Counted from the stretch's first letter, positions 22,924 to 35,322 are shown. The stretch is 64,000 nucleotides of DNA from Marsupella aquatica (GCA_973895155.1 OZ316896.1:11780001-11844000), one strand, 5' to 3'. The notes: generated by a model not told the origin, from the sequence alone. Numbers and translations: made by a program.

Positions 22924-24850
22924 TGTGTGGTAAGCGTTTTAGATGAAACTTGTATAAAACGCATCTTAGAAACTCGAATTTGTTCCCGTAGGGAATAAAA
23001 AAAATCAACTTATGATTGTGTTAAGTTCTTTGAGATCTTTAGAAATCTCTTTCCTTACACAACTATTGTATATCACTCAAAATATTTATGATCAATCATT
23101 TTAATATGGAAACTCTCAGATTATCGCTCCTTCTCAATAGAAGTTTGATTTTCATTCCATTCCTAAATTCCTTATACTTAACAGAGATTGGCTTACATTA
23201 AGGATTTCACTACAATTCTCTAAACTCTAGATTTCAGAATTTTACTCATATTTTTCCATACAAAACTAAGATAGGTAATCTCATCAGTTATCAGTCATTT
23301 TCATCAGTGTACCTGATATCAGCTGCCACCTCATCTTAGAGAGGCCACCAAGTTGCGATGCAAAAAAGAAAAAAATGAAGAAATTTATTTTTTTGAATTT
23401 TTCTTCAAAATTTGAAAGAAAACTTTTTTTTTCAAATTTTTTTTTGCCATGAGGCGTCCGTACTGTACGGACACCTATCTCGGCGAGCCCAGCCGAGATG
23501 GGAAAAAAATTTCTGAAATTTTGTTTTTCTTTCCGAAATTTTTTTTTTCTGCAAAAATTTTGGTTTTAATTTTGGTTTTTTTTTCGGTCCGTACACCCAT
23601 CTCGGCGAGGTCAGCTGAGATTGAGTCAACCTCGATTGCCCAACTGAGATGCGCGGAAGTTTGAAGGCCCCATCTCAACTCCTCAACTGAGATTCTGAAA
23701 TTTTTGAGATAACTGATGATGTTGTGTACCCCTACAAAACCAAAGAAATGTTTTCTTAAAATGTATTCATTCATTCCAAGGTTTGCAAGAAAGGCACGAG
23801 GAAATCATGAATAACAATGGAATTTGGGTGGTGCATTTTCTCATTTCTGCGATTCTTCCTCCTAACCCCAACCTGGCATGAGGAAAAGACCCAAACTAGT
23901 AACAAATTATTTCCAGAGAAAATGACAAGACAATTTTGCCTTGGAGTTCAATTGTAATACTCCCTCACAGATTAAGAGATCTAAAAAGGTTGCTAAACTA
24001 CCTCCAAACTAACTATTAATTAAAGATCTGAAGAGGTGAGTAGTTTCAACTACTTTCCTAAGCTAAGACTCCTAATGATGGCTAAACTAGTTTAGCTAAG
24101 CTAAATTTTATCTAATGAACTCAATTTGGGGAAAAAGGAGAGAAAACGGTTGAAGAGATGTTGAATCAAAATTCAACTTAAAACGCCAGAGTGATCCTTC
24201 AGATGAAAAACAATTTGTTGGTTAAATTGGTCTTCTTATATCCTTAACTCCTTCGTCTTCTCTAAGTGACTTCATTCTGTCACTTAGGTTTTAGGGTTTA
24301 AGACAATCATAAAATGACAGATGCTTCAAAAGATTTCACCACTAAAATCCTGAAGTGGAAATTTTCCTCAACTTTTCCTCAACTCAAGGATTTTAGTTTT
24401 CTTCACTATTTGAACTTGAGGAAAAAGTGGACTTTGTATGTGATTCCGTGAGGCTTTTCAGGTTTGATTAAACTCAGGGTGAGAAGTGTAATGGAAAGAA
24501 ACACATGGAATAGAAATGGTATTGAAGAAAGGTAAAATCTGTATCAAAGAAAGTGAAGTGCAAATAAATCTCCAACAATGTACAGTGAAGTGATAGACTG
24601 GAAGAAATTCTCCATCAAAATACTTCAAAATTAAAATGAGATCTCTTCATCACCGTAGCAGAGGAGCAATAAATCCAAGGAAAATGCTCATAATGTCACT
24701 TCCACCAGAATTGGAAATCATTTCCACTAACTGCATTGAAAACTTGAAAGCGGTCTCCTAGTGTTTTCGCTTCAGTTTCTTTTTCTTTGGAAGCAAAGCC
24801 TGATTCACTTCTTCAGACTTAGTGTCTGGTTCGACTACTTCAATCTCCAT
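22924..24850. other. Noncoding stretch with a small palindrome cluster
   Basis: No coding region is supported. The only structure seen is the palindrome cluster at 23456-23693 and long A/T runs around it (23380-23450, 23500-23590). The remainder looks like old intergenic or element-flanking DNA. Confidence 0.5.
23456..23693. repeat. Cluster of imperfect palindromes, ATCTCGGCNNNGCCGAGAT type
   Basis: Copies at 23477-23499 (ATCTCGGC-GAGCCCA-GCCGAGAT), 23599-23621, 23631-23651 and 23672-23693 share the CTCGGC/GCTGAG arms with growing divergence. A separate 17-bp palindrome GTCCGTACTGTACGGAC lies at 23456-23472, and its half GGTCCGTAC recurs at 23587-23595. The interspersed DNA is A/T homopolymer-rich. 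The feature may be the end of a DNA transposon, but no terminal repeat was found. Confidence 0.65.
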
Positions 24851-26534
24851 CTATAAATCAGCCTGTGCTAATAAATCTGTTGTTGGAGTAGTCATGGACC
24901 GTAGTAGGGCAGTGTTAGAAAAATTGTCATAAGCATTAGAAATTGATGATTTTTGTTTAGGAGTAGGTACTCGAAGACAATTTGCATCAACTACTGGTAA
25001 TGCCTTGTTCTGATCAAGAGAAACATTGTTTGGAGCAAGAAGAGAAGCAAATGGCTGATCCTCTGATGTTATGGCTAGGGTTGGAGCAACACAATTCGAT
25101 TGTCTAGCAGCAACCTTCTCGCAGGGAGCAATGGCTTCATTTGCATTCGCTTTGTCCTCCTTTGAAACATGAGTTACCCCCTGTGGTACGTCTGATGGGG
25201 TACCCTGGACAAGTGTTAAGGCTGAACATAATTCCAAATGATTCTCAATATACTTTTGCAAATCTCCAATCAATTTCAAAATCGTTTCATACTTCCTGTC
25301 CAACAAATTCTTCTGGTTGGTAATTGCTGAAGCAATTTTTGTCAAGTTCTTGGTATAGTTTTTCCATCCTTCAGACGTCAACGCAGCAAGATGAAGAGTA
25401 TCAGTAACAGTGAGTGCAATTCCAGCTACAGTAGTTGAGAGAGTATGAACCGATTGCTGGATTACTGGCAAGACTGAGCTGTGGAGCAACTCCTTCAATT
25501 GCTTCTCAAGCTCACGTTTCTCCACTCTCCACTGTTTCCTTTCTTGATCAATTCGCGTAGAAGATGAGTATAGGTCTTAGATCTTAGCAAGTAAAGCATC
25601 TCCTGAACAAGAAAATCTAGTTTGTAGCTGATTAATCAAACCAGCATTGATGGAATTAGCCCTCCAATGGACACAAGTCATCCGAATCCACCTGAATAAC
25701 AGAGATTTCTTGAGGTTTCTTGATTGATGTTGAACCTCGTGGTTGACCCCTCAACACTCGCATAGGGGCTGCCTGAAACTCAGTTTTTACAGGAATCTCT
25801 ACATCGTCCTCATCCTCTATCTCACTGTCTTCATCTTTGGAGGATGGGTCTTCAATGAGGGCTCTGTTTGCCTCTTCTTCTTCATAGAACTGTAACTCTG
25901 TTGTCAAAAGCTTCTTCTCGAACTTGTACAAGTGGAACAACATGGGTGCCACAAACAAATCGATACCATCCTTCACCTTCTTGCACCTCAACTGAAAAGA
26001 ATCTAAAAGCACACTAGCCCAATTGATTGGTTTACCTTTGTCATAGGCGGTGACAATCATGGCAGCCAACTTGCCTACAATTTGTCTGGGCTTATCGGGT
26101 GTCAAAATTGGTACAATGAAACGAAGGATTGCTCAAAGTGCTGGATCCTTTGCTGAGTTCGGTGTATAGCCTTCCTTCGCAAACTCAACAGAGAATTGGT
26201 CCTCGCAAATATCATGGAACAATCGGGAGGAGGTGAAATCTTCTGCAATTAGGCCTACCGAAGAAACGCCATAGCAATCCGCCATCTTAGACTGCTCAGT
26301 AATCGTTGTGTAATCTGATCGGGCAGTCACGTTCTTCACACGTTTATTCTGCAGGCGTATTTCGTCCACCATCTTCACATTGTTGATCAGCCAGAGAAAG
26401 TCGGCTAACGAATTGATGCCCACCTTCTTGTAATTCTCTCGATTACTGGCCATCTCGGATTCAGGAGGCATCACAATCGTCTTCTCCTTCACCATTGCTG
26501 CTTGAACTTTGCTTACAATGGGCGCCTCGACCAC
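24851..26534 (-). pseudogene. Unrecognised element-type protein, decayed (about 560 codons)
   Basis: The minus-strand frame begins around 26534 and runs with a TGA at 26133-26135, where a CGA would keep it open. It shifts frame near 25670, meets a TAA near 25577 and continues to 24851. The N-terminal half is globular (KVGINSLADFLWLINNVKMVD, then PRQIVGKLAAMIVTAYDKG and INWASVLLDSFQLRCKKVKD), followed by an acidic stretch (SSKDEDSEIEDEDDVEIPV). The C-terminal part looks helical and coiled-coil prone (EKRELEKQLKELLHSSVLPVI). It lies downstream of gypsy-C pol in the same orientation and might be an extra ORF of that element. No known domain is recognised. Confidence 0.45.
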
Positions 26535-26929
26535 ACCAGAGAGCCGATCTTGCTCTTGGCCTCCTTCTGACCTGCGCGCTCAATGTTCAGGTCCGCTTTC
26601 TCTTCTCAATCTTTGCCACATGCATTCGCCGATCTTCTTTCAAGAACGATTTGTTATAGCCGGTATGAGGTATTCGTTTGCCCTGTGTACTCGCTTCCAG
26701 TACACGTATTCCTCTTTGCCGCCGAATCAAACCATTTCAAAGTTGAAACACAATTAAGCCTTCTCTTAATCATTTTCCCTTTTTCCCTAAAGGTATGTGG
26801 TTGAGAGAGCTCAAAAAATAAAAAATTTAACAATTTTAACCTAAAATGGTTATCTTAACTTATATCATCATCTAATCTTTACGAAGCCATCCCCTCCTTA
26901 TATAAGGGAGTGACCACACGACCCTACTC

Positions 26930-28446
26930 CAATGGCTGAGCCATGTATTTTTTTACTCTATGGCCATTTACTCTAGTAACTAATTCTTCTCCATCAGTAG
27001 TGGTAAGCTATAAGCTACCATTAGACCAAACATTCTTAACTACATAGGGACCTCCCCACCTAGTGTGGAGTTTTCCTGGAAACTTCAAATAACGATTGTC
27101 ATATAATAAAACTAAATCTCCTGCCTTAATGGTTGTTGGCTTCAACTTCTTATCATAATTCTTCTTCCTACGTGCTTGCTGAACATGAGTATGTGTGAGT
27201 GCATAAAGACGATTTTCCTCCAAGTGTTCTAATTCTGCTAATCTAATTAATTGGCTTTCTTCAGGGGGTAAACGTTGGTCTTCCAAGACTCTTGCAGTGG
27301 GCAAACTGAATTCTATAGGAACAATAGAGTCCATCCCATAAACCATATAAAAAGGAGTTCGTTTTGTGGTGATCTTCTGTGCAGTTCTATATGCCCATAG
27401 TGCAGATGCTAACTTCATGTCCCAATCACTCTTATGTGCAAAAACAATTTTTGTGAGGATTTTACAAATGATGCCATTAGCTCTCTCCATCAAACCATTT
27501 GCCTTAGAGTTATACGGAGTAGTTTTGCGGTGCTTGATCAGGTAAGTGGTGGTGAGCAGTTCTATGGTGCTATTTAGGAAGTGAGTGCCTCTATCACTAA
27601 CCAACTCTAAGGGACACCCATAGCGAGTGATAATATTATCAAAAAGAAAAAGTGTTGTAACAGCTGCATCATCCTTCCATACCGCTTCGGCTTCCACCCA
27701 CTTGGTGGCATAATCGGTAGCCACAATGATGTAGCGATTCCTCCTTCGTTGGGTAATAGGTTGTATGGGACGCACAAAATCAATGCCCCATTTTTCAAAG
27801 GGAGCAAGAGGCATTATAGGAACTAAGGGCCATCTCCCACTAAGTAAAGGTTTCCCCATGCGCTGACAAGGGTCACACCCTTTAATGAAGTCAAGTACAT
27901 CATTATGCATGGAGGGCCACCAATAACCCGCATCACGAACTTTGGCCACCGTTGTATTCATAGTAAAATGTCCACCCGAATCCCCTTCATGCAATGCACT
28001 AATCACTATAGACACCTCATGCGTCTCCAAACATCGCTTAAGCTTAAGGTCAGACATGGCTTTATGTAACACACCTTTAATGAGGGTGTAAGGCCCCGCC
28101 TTATGTACAAAAATTGCCTGCTGCTCCGCATTCATGTGTTGAGGAGGTCGACTAGTAATGAGAAAAGAAACAATCTTAGCATAAAGCGATTGTTCACCCT
28201 CCATGTGAAATAACTCCTCATCAAGAAACACATCGGGAATTGCCTCGGTATCACCTTCTCCTTCCAACCGAGATAAGTAATCAGCATTGACATGACTTTT
28301 TCTAGGGCGCACCTCCACTTTAAATCGGAATTCTTGGAGAAGTAGAATCCAACGTGCAATTCGGCCTGACAAATCCGCCTTATTAAAAAGATACTTAAGA
28401 GAGTTATGATCAGTATGAAAAATAGTGTCATAACCAAGGAGGTAGT
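26930..28446 (-). pseudogene. gypsy-C RNase H end and integrase
   Basis: A long open frame starts at the left edge of the TG...CA insertion with NYLLGYDTIFHTDHNSLKYL (RNase H). It continues through the integrase zinc region (GGHFTMNTTVAKVRDAGYWW, CDPCQRMGK) and a core whose three catalytic acids all appear intact: Asp in FEKWGIDFV, Asp in LVSDRGTHF and Glu in NGLMERANG. The C-terminal domain (LKPTTIKAGDLVLLYDNR, then KFPGKLHTRWGGPYVVK) ends at a TAG near 27008, with recognisable sequence continuing to about 26930. This is the best-preserved gypsy segment in the window. The first ~34 codons of the nominal ORF, from 28549, lie in the inserted element and are not part of it. Confidence 0.88.
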
Positions 28447-31400
28447 TGTGGTGCGTCCCATGGCTCCCTAAACCCAAGAAACCCCCCAGCTCAAGCCGAT
28501 TCCCGCAGGTTTCGTGCTTGGCGAGGCCGTTTCCGCGGCTTAGCGGCATGGGACGCTGCTAACCTTCTACTACTACTATTAACATTTTACACTCATATAC
28601 TGGACAGATCCTTCATCGGGTCATGAGATACGTAACCGGCCTAATATAGGCCTTCCCCTGTCTTCCCCTGTCTTCCCCTCCGTCTTGTTAGGTATGTTTG
28701 GATTCCGCCGCCGGAATGATCCCCAATAGGCTTGGTTAAGCCGCTAAGACCTCTCTCAGCTCGACACATCCAACTCTCACTCCCCTGCTTACTTTCCTTC
28801 CTTCTGTTGATGTGGGCACTCTTCACACAAGTTAATGCGACACACAAATAGCAAAATGACTCATTCTGACTGAGTCATACCATGCACTTGCCATACAAAC
28901 AGTACATCTCATACACAAGTTCTGCGAACTAAGCCGTGAGGCCAACTCTATTCAGCTCTTAGGCATGAGGAAACATGAATATACACAAGGGTCACTGTAT
29001 GACTAACCGAGAGCTTCTCGTACTACTTGATCCCAGCCCGGCTGGTGCAAACTAAAAACTTGCTAAAGAAGAGGCCCTGAGCTCCCCGCTGCCCAGGTAC
29101 TTATCCTGGTAGTGGATCCGCCATTCTTTGCATCGTAAGCCTAATCTACTTAACAGTAATCTACTTGCCCGAATCTACCTATGTACAGCAAGGCAGGAGC
29201 ACAAGTGTTGCTCCTACCAGTGGGACCGCAATCCCACTAAGCTAAGTGTCAGGGCCGCTCCTGGTTCTGATCCTAATCCTAAACGTGGAGATCCGCGCCC
29301 GCCCTGCCCACTCATGCCTCCTCCCTCCACGTCCGCCCTCCCTAAAAGGAACGGCGCCCTTGCACCGTCACGACACCGGTGGTGGATCCTTAATGGACGC
29401 CCCCAACGCTTCCTCCTCAGCCACTGCCGTAGGTTCATTCTCTGACAGATTACCTGCCCTTGACTGAGTCAACTCTCCATCGGCCTGACTGGGTCCACCT
29501 TCGGCTTCAGCCTCGACACCGGCCTCGGCAATACCCACGGCTTCGGCCTCAGCCACTCCCTCGGCTTCGGCCTCCCCTTCCCCTAGGGTAGTTGGATCCC
29601 TAGCCGTGACCCTGTCTGGGGTCGATGCTGGGTCTACCTCCTTGATCACCACGGCCTGTGAAGTCGTATTACTCCTTGACCCTGAAGGTTTCCGCTTCTT
29701 CTTCGTTGGTGGCTCGGCAGCTGGTCCCTTCCCCTTCCCACTTACTTCCGGCACTGGTGCAGGTGGCGCGGCTTGTCCTTCGGCAATTACCACCCCTGGT
29801 AACTGGTTTGTCCCAACGGGAGATGGACCTGCTGTAGCTAAGCATTTAAATACTGCGGCTTGTTTCTTCAGCCGCTCTGTTTGGTTGTCGGCCCGCCGCT
29901 GTAGGTTTTCCATCTTCCTCGTGATTTCCTCCAACTCCTCTTGGGTTTCATCCAGGTCCTTACGTGCCCCCTCCAGCTCGTTTTTGGCCTCCTCCTGCTC
30001 CCTGTGGGCTTCCTCCAATTCCTTCTTCAAGGTAGCCCTCTCCTCCTGGGTTGCTCTTAGCTCCTTGTCGAGCTCTGCAATGATGACAGACTCCATCTGG
30101 TTCATCTTGGCGTAAGTCTGTTCGAGCATCTCGTCCTTCTCCCTTAGGTCGGCCTTGAAGCTGGCCGTCAGGGACGCAAGCTCCTGCTGTAGCGCCATAA
30201 TCCCTTGATAGGATTTCCCTAACTCGCCCTCCTTCTGCTCAAGGGCTCCGCGGATTTTCTCGAGCTCCCCTTTCAACGCCCATTCCTTTCTTTGGGTCTC
30301 CGCCATGGCCCGGCTGTTGGCTGTTATGTGGGCCTCCTCTGTATTCTTCAGCTCTTGCTTCCACTTCTCCCTCTCTTTGATCATGTCGGCCAACTCTTCC
30401 TGCGTCTGAGTCAGTTTATCCTTGATATTCTGATTATCAGCCTGCGCGGTGTCCAACTGCCCCTGCATGATGTTCAGCTCATGTCGTTTAATCCGCAGTT
30501 CATCTTGGGCTTTCTTGGCCGCCCTTAGATCTTCAATCTCGGCTTCCATCCTCCTAAGCCGCCGAATGACCTCGTCCTTCTTGCTTCTCTCTAAAGCCAC
30601 CGCTTCTTCTAATTGGTGCTTCTCCAACTGCTCCCTATGGAAAAAGGGTCCTACCTCCAACTCCTCTCCAAAGATGCCGAGCGCAAGTTCCCCACACATC
30701 TCACCATACTCCATGGCTCTATTCTTAGCGTAGGTGGAGTAAGTAGAAGTGATCGGCATCGCCCATCGTGGCCTCTGCTCCCAAGCCGTCCTACGGATCT
30801 CTTCAATCGTGGCTAGAGGTTTGCTTCCTTTTTCGGCTAGCCGCCTGATGTCCTCCGGCCAATCTCCTCCTGGTAAATCCTTTTCCTTAGCCAGGGCGGC
30901 CTCCTCCTCCTGCTTGATTCGCTCCTGAAATTCCTGCACCGTCTGTTTTATGCCGTCGAAGCTTGGGGGAGCAACATCTGGTGGGGGAGACTCAGGGCTA
31001 CTCTGCTGGTTGGGGTCCCCTCGCACTACCCTTGGAAGTGTGGGGACAAACCGGCCACAGGTCCTTACTCCTGGAACGTGATGGTCCGACCCATAGCCGG
31101 AATTATCATGGCTGCAGTCCTCCACTGCCTCCTCTACCTCTTGGACGTCCGGCTTCTCCCTCTCCTCTTCGTCGGTAGGAGCTTCAGGCAATTCTGCCTC
31201 AGATTCGGAGCTTGAGGTTCCCACGTACATTCGAACACCTGGCTTGGATTCCGGCCTGATTCTCTCCTTGTCTCCAGCAAAGGGGTTTTCTCTTGTGAGC
31301 CGGTGTAGGCCTACCTCTGTAGTAGTGTCCTGCATTGTTGCCGTTGCCGTTGTTGTTGCCGATGCCGATTTCTTTTCTTTCTCCAGTAGTTTCAGCAGAC

Positions 31401-33082
31401 TCTGCATGCCTGGTTGCTGCATCGGCAAGTCTTCCTTCCTGGGCCTAAACACCTACTCGATCGTAGGACTAACAGGTGGTTGAGGCTTCTCAGCCAACGG
31501 CCTCGGCGTTGGAGCTTCCTCGGGTGCCCTTACCTGCAGGGGAAGTACCGGGGCAAAAGTCTGGCCTCTGGCATACCGGCACAACAGCGGCATGTGATAG
31601 CCAAGCCGCGACACGCTCCCCATGCCGATTACCTGCTGCTCCTCCTTTAAGATCTTCTTCAATTGGTTGAGGAGGTACCCGTTGTAGTCCCGGCTTGGGT
31701 CTGGCCTTTCTGCCAGATAGACCTGTGCCTTGCCGATCTCTGCCCTCGGCAAGTTACAATGCATGGTCACCCGCAAGAAGTCGATCATCTCTCCTATGTG
31801 CGGGTTGGTGCAGGTGTTCCGGAAGAAGCCATTCTTCGTTGATGGCCCGGGGAACGACCGGAACTCCTTGTCAGGCAGGGTCTTCCTGGTATCAACTTTG
31901 GTCTTATTGCCTATCGGCAAGCCAAACACTTCGGCAATTACCTTGGGAGTAAGATAGAAATCCTTCCCATATATCCTCGTGCAATTGGTCTCGGGTTCCC
32001 ATGACCCCACGAATTCTAATAGGTCTGACTCCGGTACCTCCGGCTTCAGCCATGGTAATCTTACAAAGGCCTCCAAGCCGGATCCGGCCATGAAGCCTTG
32101 GTACTTCTTGGTCTGCATGGCCGTAAAGCATGCATCCTCCTCCCGTGCAAAATGTAGTTGCACCTCCACCGGTAGGGTTGCCGCCCAGCCCTTCCAGGTG
32201 TCATCCCTGGTTGGAATGGCCTTGATGGGATCGACCTCCTCCTCTTCGGCTTCTCCCTGCCTCCTGCTCTGCTGCTCGGCTGGCCTCTTTGGTGCCGCCG
32301 ACCTCGTTCTTTTTGCCGGGGTGGCTTCATCGTTGACGGCCCCCTTCCTCTTCATCTCTGCTGCCGTGGAGGTTTCTCCTAGCACCGTTGCCTGGGTCCA
32401 CCTTTCCGTGCTACCCTTTAATTCCCAGTGTATGTCGTTGCAATTCTTGATGGCCTCTCGGATGCCGACGACGCTGTCTTTGCAAAACAGAAGATCGTCG
32501 AGTTGATTGGAAGTAGGCGTCCACAGGAACTCGTCCTTGATGAGTTCGCCTCCTAAGAAAGCCGTCTTCTGCAGCTCCCACAATCGAGCGAGCTCCTGCC
32601 GTTCTTGAGCTGCCCTTTCTGACTCCTCGTCCTCGTAAGTCTTGATGTACTCAGTTGCCCGTTCGAACAGGCATCCCTAGAAATGTGCCGCTTGATTGAC
32701 GTTGCTCATATCCTCCTTAGGTCGATCGTCGGTTTCTACTCTCTCCCCGAGTGCTTGCCTAAGCAGCTGACAGTAGTTGGCCTCCCGTAGTCGTCTGCCT
32801 AGTTCGTGCTCGCAAATGAGCCACCATCTCCTGCAAGCGCTCCTTACCCCTCTCCTCTGCCGGTCCTTCTTCCCGTTGATCCTTCCTAGCCGCCGACGCT
32901 TAACGCGCCCTAACCCTAATCGGGTTTTCACCCTCAGCCTTACCTCCGGCCTCTGCCCGGGTTCCATGGTTGCCCCTAATTGTTTATATTTTCCTTGTTT
33001 TGTCCCTATACTAAGGTGTTCCTAGGGTGCCTTCCTGCTTTACCCACTTAACCGGCCGAGTGATTCCTGTCTAGGCATCACA
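28447..33082 (-). mobile_element. 4,636-bp element ending TG...CA, with a single large ORF and no LTRs
   Basis: The element reads TGTGGTGCGTCCC at its left end and CTAGGCATCACA at its right end, so both ends start TGTG(G/A)TGC inward. The outer ~115 bp at the right and ~900 bp at the left are not copies of each other, so these are not LTRs. A second copy starts at exactly the same base at 48453, which supports the left terminus. It contains one minus-strand ORF region (32967 to 29368). Possibilities are a TIR transposon with 5-bp duplications or an LTR-type element that lost an LTR, but the intact duplication argues against the latter. Confidence 0.75.
29368..32967 (-). pseudogene. Large coiled-coil protein of the TG...CA element, 1,200 codons with two stops
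   Basis: One reading frame spans 32967 to 29368, broken only by TAG at 32677-32679 and TAG at 31453-31455. At the second stop the other copy (near 51712) has CAA, so a Gln codon was lost by C-to-T change. Residues 1-60 are very basic. Residues ~255-470 form a conserved globular region (LPVEVQLHFAREEDACF, RIYGKDFYLTPKVIAEVFGL, NPHIGEMIDFLRVTMHCNL, SRLGYHMPLLCRYARG). Residues ~770-1045 are a long coiled coil (LERSKKDEVIRRLRRMEAEI onward). The tail is rich in Ala-Glu. It loosely resembles the gag-like 'plant transposon' proteins of LARD-type retroelements, but no enzyme motif is seen. Function unknown. Confidence 0.75.
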
Positions 33083-33087
33083 GTAGT

Positions 33088-33840
33088 GATGAAATTTTTT
33101 GCAAGAAAAAACAATGCCCAGAACTTCACGTTCAGTGGTGGAATAATTTTGCTCGGCACTATTGAGTTGACGACTGGCAAAGTAAATAGGGTGGTGCTTA
33201 TCACGCTCATCTTTCTAACTCAACTCAATCCCTATGCAAAACTTAGAAGTATCCACAAAAACATGAAACTTTTTTGACCAATTAGGAGGGAGAAGGACTG
33301 GAGCTACAGTCAACGTATGTTTGAGGGTGAGGAAGACATTGTCTTGTGCCTCATTCCACTCATAAGGCACATCCTTTTTAAGAAGTTGATTAAGAGGTGT
33401 GGCGAGAACAGGATAACCCTCAATAAATTGTCTATAATACCCAACATAGCCCCAAAACCCCCTTAACTCACGCAAATTAGTGGGCACTTCTAAGGCAAGG
33501 ATGACTGTAATTTTATCATGATCAACAACAATGCCTCTCTGCAAAATTTTGTGACCCAATAAAATGCCCTCTGTCATCCCGAAGAAACATTTTTCAGGGT
33601 GCAAACACAAGCCAGCCTCACGACACTTAGCAAAGGTCTTCCTTAGTTTCTCCAAATGGTCCTTTTCACCACTGAAAACACAAAAATCATCGATAAAAAT
33701 CTCCAAGAAATCACGCAGGTAATCCTGAAAAATAACAGCCATTAGCCTTTGAAAAGTTGTTGGGGCATTACACAACCCAAGGGCATGCGAGAAAATGCAT
33801 AAGTACCCCAATCAGTTGTGAATGTAGTTTTAGACTGATC
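33088..33840 (-). pseudogene. gypsy-C reverse transcriptase and RNase H, central part
   Basis: In the minus direction the segment starts at DQSKTTFTTDWGTYAFSRMP, changes frame near 33790-33811 and continues with LGLCNAPTTFQRLMAVIF and the catalytic box IFIDDFCVFSG. RNase H begins with FHVFVDTSKFCIGIELS. After another frame change it continues into REVLGIVFSCKKFHHY at the TSD of the TG...CA element. Together with 26930-28446 and 35320-36205 it forms one pol gene, separated by insertions. Confidence 0.83.
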
Positions 33841-35322
33841 TGATTACGGACCCCCATTAGGGGTCTCTTGCAAATTCTCTGCCATGAGGTTGCGCCACAT
33901 CATCACAACTAGCCACAAACAGGAATGATCCTACTTTTAACAATAACAAACGTGCACATTCCTGTTTGTGGCAAAAGCAACGTAATTTTTGGGGCGCCAT
34001 GCCGTAAATACTAAACGTAAAAAAAACCAAACTACATAGGAAGAGATGTCATTTAGTAAAACAAAGTTACCATTTTGATGTTTGTCAAAGATATATCAAT
34101 GTTTTATATCAAAATGTTTGTATTTTTTAATTGTTTACAAGTTTGAAAAAATCAATCGATAGAAATGTACATAATTAAAACCCATTTGGCTTCACATTGT
34201 AAAACTAAATAGTAAATCTCCTTAGTACTTGATAAAATTTTCCAATGTTTGATTCATTGGAAATTCAAGATCAAGATTTAGAAACTCGTGATCTCTTTAG
34301 TAATGTCTTAATAAAATCTCTCAATGTCACTCATTAGAAAGCTAGAGTAAAATTAAAAACTCATCATCTCCTTAATACTTGACAAAATCTATCAATGTTA
34401 GGTTCATTGGAAAGCTAGAGAAATTTGGATAGTCATGATCTCCCTATTTCTTGACAAATAATCTCAATGTCACACATTAGAAAGCTAAAAAGATTGAAAA
34501 CCTCCTGATCTTTTGAGCACCGTGACAAAATCTGACATAAAATTTTGTAAATATCAGACTCAATGTTAGAAAGCCAAAAGAATTCATGAACTCATAATCA
34601 AAATTTCTTGTACTAACACTCATTGGAAAGGCAAAGATATTCAAAAACTCACATGGAACTTGACAAAATTTGTCAATTTGAGGCTCATTGGAAACCCTTT
34701 CTCGATTAAGAGATATCACAATCTCGTCACCGTCACAAACTTAGCCGCTACAAATCTTCTTTGATTACGTCACCATCGCTTGTCCACAATGCTTGCTTCC
34801 CGGCTTGAATTGTTTGCATCTCTTAGATAGTCTTCAACTAAAGCTCACTCTGAACACAGGTTGACGCCAAATGCAGCCTCTATGTCAAAGAAACAATTGT
34901 TGGTCTTCCCCTCACACCATAGCTTTTTTAAATAAAAATAACCACAAATCCTTTGTTTGAAGTGACAACTCGTTTGTTTTGTGTGAACATGCTTCCCACC
35001 AAATTGACAAGCGCTCTTTTGCCAACAGCTGAGTGTTGTGCTCTAGTCTGTCTTGTGGCGGTAACGTTCAATGTAACTCACAAACAATCAATGAAGAATG
35101 GTTGAAAGATTATTTCTCCAATGTGTAAGCAAAACCTATAAGAAAACTCAATTCCTCCGCATTCAACCTTCTGTTTGATTAATCTCTATCTTTTGAGCAT
35201 TTGTTTTTGTACGAGCACACACCAACACTATCGGGAGACTCAAAACCGTTGGTTACCGCCTTGATGAAAATTGATTTCACTTAATCACACAAACATTCCT
35301 TGGATGAACATGGGGGTCCACG
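33840..35322. mobile_element. 1.5-kb insertion with GGACCCCCAT ends and ~85-bp tandem repeats
   Basis: It separates the RT codons for YNQVFIRK (35323 and up) from EDQSK (33840 and down). The left end reads TGATTACGGACCCCCATT and the complement of the right end reads TTAATCCGTGGACCCCCATG, giving imperfect ~18-bp inverted repeats. A target duplication is not obvious. The interior (about 34190-34740) holds six or seven degenerate ~85-bp direct repeats, each with versions of TCATTGGAAAGCTAGA, CTCATGATCTCC and CTTGACAAAATCTATCAATGT. No coding region is seen. Confidence 0.65.

Larger units (their letters stand above)
28442..33087. repeat. 5-bp target-site duplications GTAGT around the TG...CA element
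   Basis: GTAGT is present at 28442-28446 and 33083-33087. Joining the flanks restores the RNase H sequence of gypsy-C (CKKFHHY followed by YLLGY), so the empty site can be read. This fixes the inserted element as 28447-33082. Confidence 0.88.

Noticed and set aside
29606-31650. Plus-strand Ser/Pro-rich ORFs opposite the coiled-coil protein
   Set aside because: They are shadows: long minus-strand coding frames with biased codons leave open frames on the other strand.
28447-33082. Ordinary LTR retrotransposon with TG...CA LTRs
   Set aside because: The two ends of the element are not direct repeats of each other, although both borders are fixed by the 5-bp duplication.
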